A stretch of 10,063 nucleotides of DNA from an archaeon (GTDB taxonomy: Archaea > Nanobdellota > Nanobdellia > Pacearchaeales > GW2011-AR1), in contig JAUVHP010000039.1 of assembly GCA_030593225.1 (NCBI GenBank), forward strand, positions 1-10,063. Direction: 5' to 3'. The position numbers and the translations under genes were made by a program. Within the stretch, counting starts at the first letter, position 1. Every line of letters starts with the position of its first letter. A model generated the notes under the pieces. The model was given only the letters and a program-made list of their open reading frames with translations. It was not told the DNA's origin and searched no databases. Of the stretch, positions 6,844-10,063 are shown piece after piece.

Positions 6844-6941
6844 ATGGATGAACTAAAATCAAAGATTTTGTATAATCCATTTTTAAAATGAAGAATCAAA
6901 AAATGGCTAAACTAAAAATTAGAAATTTTTGTATAAGCCAT
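6844..6941 (+). repeat. Two tandem covarying hairpins upstream of mcm
   Basis: Hairpin 1 (6844-6880) pairs ATGGAT with ATCCAT and, inside, AAAATC with GATTTT around an AAA loop. Hairpin 2 (6903-6941) pairs ATGGCT with AGCCAT and AAAAATT with AATTTTT around an AGA loop. Between the two stems both copies keep (G/A)AACT on the left and GTATA on the right. The change GGA to GGC in the outer stem is matched by TCC to GCC. Each hairpin is followed by a T run. The pair could be protein-binding operators or a structured mRNA leader. Confidence 0.65.
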
Positions 6942-6953
6942 TTTTTTGTATTA

Positions 6954-6958
6954 GAGGT
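6954..6958 (+). promoter_or_regulatory. Shine-Dalgarno site (GAGGT) of mcm
   Basis: GAGGT ends 5 nt before the ATG at 6964. It supports this start and implies that mcm mRNA has a 5' leader, unlike the leaderless TBP and MscS genes. Confidence 0.65.
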
Positions 6959-6963
6959 TAAAA

Positions 6964-8772
6964 ATGGATGAAGATGAAGAATTTTCAGGGAATATTGAGT
7001 CTAAGAAACCTAAAAACGAGGATTTGCTAATTGAGGCAAAGAATTTTTTTGATGCGCATAAGCGTGAGCTAGGAGATTCTTTGAGGGATAGCGAGGGTGT
7101 TATTTTTATTGATTTTATGAATTTGACTGAATTTTCTAATGTGCTTTCTGATGAGATTTTGGCGAATCCTGAGGAGACATTGAGAATTGTGGAGCAGGCA
7201 ATTGAGCAGTCCGGACTTGTTAGTGATGTTCGTGTTAGGTTATATAATCTTTCTAAAGGACAGGATGTAAAGATTCGTAATATTCGTTCTAAGCATTTGA
7301 ATGAGATGATTGTAATTGAAGGGATTATTCGGCAGTCGTCTGATGTTAGGCCGCAAGTTGTTAATGCGAAGTTTGAATGCCCCTCATGTCTTCCAAAGGG
7401 AACTTTAGTTCAAACTCCTTGCGGTTTGCAAAAAATAGAAGATGTTGATAAGGTTCTATCAGTGAATAAAAATTTTAATTTAATAGAAAAAAAAGCTAAT
7501 GTTATAAAAACCGGTGTGAAAAAAGTATTTAAAATTAATAATGATATAGAATGTTCTAAAGAACATAAATGGTTTGTTTATAGAAATGGAAAGACCTTGG
7601 TCATTCAAACAAAAGATTTAAAGATAGGAGATATATTTTATCAGTTGCATGAAAAAAAATTGTGTAATTTGTGGAAAAGAAGTTTTTCTAAGGTATTTGT
7701 GGGACAAGAGAAAAACGTGCAGTTGGGATTGCAGGAAGAAATTGGCAAGTCAAGTTCAGATTATGGGGGAGCGAGTAAAATTAGACAACAAAAAAATAAT
7801 AGAGTTATACAAAGAAGGCAAATCAACAGTCAAAATTGCAAAGATGATGAATACATCTCACAAATTGATAAAGAGAAGATTGATGAAACATGGAATAAAA
7901 ATGAGGACAATGAGAGAACAGTGTATGATAAGTGTGAGAGATTCAAATACTTACAAGCATGGAAAGAGATGTGGGGAAAGAGAATATTTGAGATTGGCGA
8001 AAGAGAATTATCCAATGATTTGTGTGGTGTGCGGGAGAACAAAAGACAGCAAAAGAGAGTTGTCAATTCACCACAAAGATGGAAATCATCACAACAACAA
8101 ATTAGACAACTTAATGATTCTTTGCAATTCGTGCCATTCGAGGTTACACAAATTAATGAGACAAAAAAAGAAGTAGAGATGTATGATTTGCAAGTTCCAG
8201 ATACAAATAATTTTATATTAAGCAATGGGATTATAACTCATAATTGTGGTACTGTGATTTCAGTTTTGCAAATGGAGAAAAAATTTAGAGAACCTTCGAG
8301 GTGTAGTTGTGGTCGGCGTGGAGGATTTAAGTTAATTAGTAAGGAGATGGTTGATACTCAGAGATTAGTTATTGAAGAATCTCCTGAATCATTGAGCGGG
8401 GGTGAGCAGCCAAAGAGAATTAATGTTTTTGTGAAAGAGGATTTGGTTGAACCAAGAATGGAGGAAAAGACAACACCTGGTGCTAGAATTAAAATTATTG
8501 GGGTTTTAAAAGAAGTGCCTGTTCCTTTGCCTACAGGGGGATTGTCAACGAGATTTGAATTAGCAGTTGAGGCAAATAATGTTATTCCTCTTGAAGAAAC
8601 TTTTGAAGAGTTGGATATTAATGAGGAAGATGAGAGGCAGATTTTAGAGTTGTCTGAAGACCCTGAAATTTTTGGTAAGTTGTCTAAAAGTATTTGTCCT
8701 AGTATTTGGGGTTATGATGAGATTAAACAATCTTTAGTTTTGCAATTATTTGGGGGCGTGCAAAAAAAATAG
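6964..8772 (+). CDS. mcm: Archaeal MCM replicative helicase, N-terminal part with intein, up to a frame break
   Basis: MCM is the hexameric ATP-driven helicase that unwinds DNA at archaeal forks. This 602-residue frame encodes the N-terminal domain (VKIRNIRSKHLNEMIVIEG, then IIRQSSDVRPQV). The zinc finger begins at Cys139 and is interrupted by an intein (residues 142-427). It resumes as CGTVISVLQ and RCSCGRRGGF, continues through the OB domain (EMVDTQRLVIEESPESLSGG, then TPGARIKIIGVL), and enters the AAA+ domain (SICPSIWGYDEIKQSLVLQL, FGGVQKK). It stops at 8770-8772. The ATPase core continues in the +1 frame across an A8 run at 8762-8769. Without the intein the two parts total about 680 residues, normal for archaeal MCM. 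The start is supported by GAGGT at 6954. Confidence 0.93.
   Translation: MDEDEEFSGNIESKKPKNEDLLIEAKNFFDAHKRELGDSLRDSEGVIFIDFMNLTEFSNVLSDEILANPEETLRIVEQAIEQSGLVSDVRVRLYNLSKGQDVKIRNIRSKHLNEMIVIEGIIRQSSDVRPQVVNAKFECPSCLPKGTLVQTPCGLQKIEDVDKVLSVNKNFNLIEKKANVIKTGVKKVFKINNDIECSKEHKWFVYRNGKTLVIQTKDLKIGDIFYQLHEKKLCNLWKRSFSKVFVGQEKNVQLGLQEEIGKSSSDYGGASKIRQQKNNRVIQRRQINSQNCKDDEYISQIDKEKIDETWNKNEDNERTVYDKCERFKYLQAWKEMWGKRIFEIGERELSNDLCGVRENKRQQKRVVNSPQRWKSSQQQIRQLNDSLQFVPFEVTQINETKKEVEMYDLQVPDTNNFILSNGIITHNCGTVISVLQMEKKFREPSRCSCGRRGGFKLISKEMVDTQRLVIEESPESLSGGEQPKRINVFVKEDLVEPRMEEKTTPGARIKIIGVLKEVPVPLPTGGLSTRFELAVEANNVIPLEETFEELDINEEDERQILELSEDPEIFGKLSKSICPSIWGYDEIKQSLVLQLFGGVQKK
7387..8244 (+). mobile_element. 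Intein in the MCM zinc finger (286 residues)
   Basis: The intein starts with Cys (CLPKGTLVQTPCGLQKIEDV, splicing block A). Block B-like IECSKEHKWFV follows, then TKDLKIGDIFYQL closing the N-terminal splicing domain. It ends with EVEMYDLQVPDTNNFILSNG and IITHN, blocks F and G, followed by Cys+1. Removing it joins FECPS to CGTVISV and rebuilds the MCM zinc finger, with the +1 nucleophile itself a zinc ligand. Cys1, the B-block His, His-Asn at the end and Cys+1 are all present, so splicing should work. Between the splicing domains (intein residues ~88-264) the in-frame sequence is hydrophilic, rich in Gln/Lys/Glu/Arg and unlike any known domain. That is expected, because this DNA encodes an HNH endonuclease in the +1 frame. 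Confidence 0.95.
7649..8176 (+). CDS. HNH homing endonuclease nested out of frame inside the intein
   Basis: This complete 175-residue protein has its own ATG and TAG, in the +1 frame relative to mcm. Residues 5-28 form a zinc ribbon (CVIC ... CSWDC). Residues ~46-83 form a helix-turn-helix (IIELYKEGKSTVKIAKMMNT, then SHKLIKRRLMKHGI). A linker with YKHGKRCGEREYLRLAKENY leads to the HNH nuclease: CVVCGR (125-130), His141-His142 in LSIHHKDGNHHNN, Asn154 in LDNL, and CNSCH (159-163). All catalytic and zinc residues are intact. Free-standing HNH nucleases of this layout make site-specific breaks that drive homing. AGGAG at 7626-7630 is about 18 nt before the ATG, too far for a good Shine-Dalgarno site. 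A +1 slip on the A8 run at 7652-7659 could instead fuse it to the intein N-terminus. Its last codons overlap the intein's C-terminal splicing strand. Confidence 0.88.
   Translation: MKKNCVICGKEVFLRYLWDKRKTCSWDCRKKLASQVQIMGERVKLDNKKIIELYKEGKSTVKIAKMMNTSHKLIKRRLMKHGIKMRTMREQCMISVRDSNTYKHGKRCGEREYLRLAKENYPMICVVCGRTKDSKRELSIHHKDGNHHNNKLDNLMILCNSCHSRLHKLMRQKKK
8762..8769 (+). other. A8 run where the mcm frame breaks (candidate slippage site)
   Basis: The frame reads CAA AAA AAA TAG, a stop within the conserved AAA+ domain. With one A fewer it reads on as GGVQKNRPNGAKNRGDIHIL, matching the normal MCM spacing from GGV to the Walker A strand. The shift needed is +1. The cause could be transcriptional slippage, ribosomal frameshifting before TAG, mutation or assembly error. 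Confidence 0.7.
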
Positions 8773-9871
8773 GCCTAATGGTGCAAAGAATCGTGGAGAT
8801 ATTCATATTTTGTTAATAGGTGACCCTGGTGTTGCTAAATCAGTTACATTGGGTTTTATGGCAGATATTTCTCCTAAGGGAAGATATGTTGTGGGTAAAT
8901 CAGCGTCGGGTGCTGGGCTTACTGCGACAGTTGTAAGGGACGAGTATTTAAGGGGATGGAGTTTGGAGGCGGGAGCAATGGTTTTAGCAAATAAGGGTTT
9001 GGTTTGTATTGATGAGTTGGAAAAAATGGACCCAAATGATAGAAGTGCAATGCACGAGGCAATGGAGCAGCAAACGGTGACAATTAGCAAGGCAAATGTT
9101 CAGGCGAGTTTGAAGGCCGAGACCTCTGTTTTGGCTGCTGCGAATCCTAAGTTTGGTAGGTTTGACCCTTATCAATCTATTGCTCAGCAAATTGATTTAC
9201 CTCCGACATTGATTAATCGTTTTGATATTATTTTTACTTTAAGAGATATTCCTGATAAAGAGAAAGATATGAAAATAGCGTCGCATGTTTTAGATGAGCA
9301 TATGCTTGAAGGTAATGAGATGTTTATTGAGAGGAATCTTTTTCGGAAATATATTGCTTATGCAAAGCAGAGAGTGAAGCCGAAGTTGGGAGTGGATGCT
9401 GCAGAGGAGATTAAAAATTTTTATGTTAATTTGAGGAATAAACCTGTTGCGTCTGAAAGTGCTATGAGGCCGATTCCTATTTCAGCACGACAATTACAGG
9501 CATTAGTTAGAATGGCAGAGGCGTCGGCAAAATTACGTCTTAGTGAAACTGTTAGTGTTGAAGACGCACAAAAGGCAATTGAGTTAATGAAATATTATTT
9601 GATGCAGGTTGGTTATGATTATGAGTCAAAGACCTTTGATATTGATAAGGTGACAAATAAGATGAGTCATTCAAAGATGAATAAGATTTTTACAGTTAAA
9701 GAAGCGATTACTGCTTTGGAGAGTAAATTTGGTAAGGAAATTCCTGTTGATGAACTTAAAGAAGATTTGAAAGATAAAATGAGCGAGGATGAAATTGATG
9801 AGGCGATAAATAAGTTGATTAATGGGAATGAGATATATCGGCCTAGACGAGGTTACATCGGTATATTTTGA
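8762..9871 (+). CDS. mcm: MCM helicase, AAA+ ATPase core and winged-helix C-terminus (+1 frame)
   Basis: This is the continuation of mcm in the +1 frame, about 368 residues after the A8 run. It has Walker A GDPGVAKS, the pre-sensor hairpin region GLTATVVRDEYLRGWSLEAG, Walker B LVCIDELEKM, sensor 1 LAAANPKFGRFD and the arginine finger PPTLINRFDIIF. Sensor 2 and the lid (RPIPISARQLQALVRMAEA) follow, then a C-terminal winged helix (~310-373) ending RRGYIGIF. All ATPase motifs are intact, so the gene is under selection and not decaying. Only weak starts exist in this frame (TTG at 8750 and 8810), none with a Shine-Dalgarno site. A separately translated subunit is therefore unlikely; a single MCM made across the break is more plausible. 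The stop overlaps the first base of repeat copy 2. Confidence 0.93.
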   Translation, partial: KKNRPNGAKNRGDIHILLIGDPGVAKSVTLGFMADISPKGRYVVGKSASGAGLTATVVRDEYLRGWSLEAGAMVLANKGLVCIDELEKMDPNDRSAMHEAMEQQTVTISKANVQASLKAETSVLAAANPKFGRFDPYQSIAQQIDLPPTLINRFDIIFTLRDIPDKEKDMKIASHVLDEHMLEGNEMFIERNLFRKYIAYAKQRVKPKLGVDAAEEIKNFYVNLRNKPVASESAMRPIPISARQLQALVRMAEASAKLRLSETVSVEDAQKAIELMKYYLMQVGYDYESKTFDIDKVTNKMSHSKMNKIFTVKEAITALESKFGKEIPVDELKEDLKDKMSEDEIDEAINKLINGNEIYRPRRGYIGIF

Positions 9872-9974
9872 ATTTTGATATCTTTTTCATTGACTCGGCG
9901 TTATTTCCTTCCTTGTGTACTTGAGTACACGGCGGAAGAAAATGCCTTGATTCAATAAAAAATCTAAACAAAAT
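9871..9974 (+). repeat. Structured ~105-nt repeat, copy 2, at the mcm stop codon
   Basis: This is the second copy of the element at 5816-5920, beginning on the last base of the mcm stop. The end and central blocks are nearly identical. The two 11-nt side segments differ but still pair: ATTGA with TCAAT here, ATTTA with TAAAT in copy 1. In the central hairpin the loop changes from GTTA to TTGA, and a G-T pair in copy 1 becomes G-C here. These changes keep the fold, which favours a selected RNA or DNA structure. Confidence 0.75.
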
Positions 9975-10063
9975 ATGGGAAGGGGAGGGGGAAAAAGAGG
10001 TCAGCCCTGGGAAGCTGACTGGGAAAGAGAAGAGAAAGAAGAGGGGAAGAAGAGAAAGAAGAG
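9975..10063 (+). CDS. Possible start of a purine-rich coding region, cut by window end
   Basis: An open frame starts at ATG 9975 directly after the repeat. It encodes MGRGGGKRGQPWEADW, then a Glu/Lys-rich run, and is still open after 29 codons. The DNA is almost all purine on this strand, which alone keeps frames open. GTCAGC (10000-10005) and GCTGAC (10014-10019) can form a 6-bp hairpin with an 8-nt loop. No homologue is recognised, and an untranslated purine-rich region is equally possible. Confidence 0.3.
   Translation, partial: MGRGGGKRGQPWEADWEREEKEEGKKRKK

Noticed and set aside
7652..8169. Two compensating homopolymer errors: A8 at 7652-7659 should be A7, and A7 at 8163-8169 should be A8, placing HNH in frame in the intein
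   Set aside because: The arithmetic works and would give a continuous in-frame HNH intein. However, the intein frame would then be open across ~176 codons by luck, and the systematic C-ending codons before AA/AG/GA would have no explanation. The in-frame sequence FVPFEVTQINETKKEVEM also suits the strand before block F. It remains the main alternative to test.
8750..9871. Independent short MCM-like ATPase gene starting at TTG 8750
   Set aside because: The start lacks a Shine-Dalgarno site, and the frame begins exactly where the upstream MCM frame stops; the two join into a standard-length MCM.
9978..10063. Transcription terminator at the hairpin near the end of the window
   Set aside because: The 6-bp stem at 10000-10019 is not followed by a T run; the flanking DNA is purine-rich on this strand.

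Overview
The window looks like a piece of an AT-rich archaeal genome, most likely a DPANN archaeon of the Pacearchaeota/Woesearchaeota type. It carries a TATA-box-binding protein, an archaeal MCM helicase, an ATP-dependent DNA ligase and a surface protein with repeats of a kind common in that group. TATA boxes about 25 nt before start codons indicate leaderless genes, while internal genes have GGTGA or GAGGT Shine-Dalgarno sites. The group assignment is inference from gene content and composition; no rRNA is present.

Layout. Positions 1-175 hold the end of a damaged desulfoferrodoxin/superoxide reductase. Positions 210-5205 are a plus-strand run: MscS-type channel, half-size MFS protein, DNA ligase, membrane-anchored surface protein. 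The ligase gene carries a GC-rich palindromic insertion, and the surface-protein gene begins with a heptanucleotide repeat array. Positions 5258-5815 encode leaderless TBP, followed directly by the first copy of a ~105-nt structured repeat. Two small overlapping minus-strand genes (5940-6733) follow, one resembling the Imm26 immunity family. A divergent intergenic region with two covarying hairpins leads into mcm (6964-9871). The second copy of the ~105-nt repeat sits at the mcm stop codon, and a purine-rich open frame runs off the end.

The main discovery is inside mcm. An intein (7387-8244) interrupts the N-terminal zinc finger exactly before a zinc-binding Cys. Nested in it, in the +1 frame with its own ATG and stop, is a complete HNH endonuclease gene (7649-8176). 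The intein frame stays open through all of it. The HNH gene uses C-ending codons before A/G-rich codons and T-ending codons elsewhere, just as needed to avoid stops in the intein frame. By my hand count, 19 of 23 C-ending codons precede AA/AG/GA, against 0 of 36 T-ending codons. This points to selected dual coding, with an out-of-frame homing endonuclease overprinted on a splicing intein, rather than sequencing error.

Separately, the mcm reading frame breaks at an A8 run (8762-8769) just before Walker A. It is one of three A8 runs in the window where the conserved protein needs one A fewer. This may be transcriptional slippage, real mutation or assembly error. There is no gene-free stretch over 300 bases.
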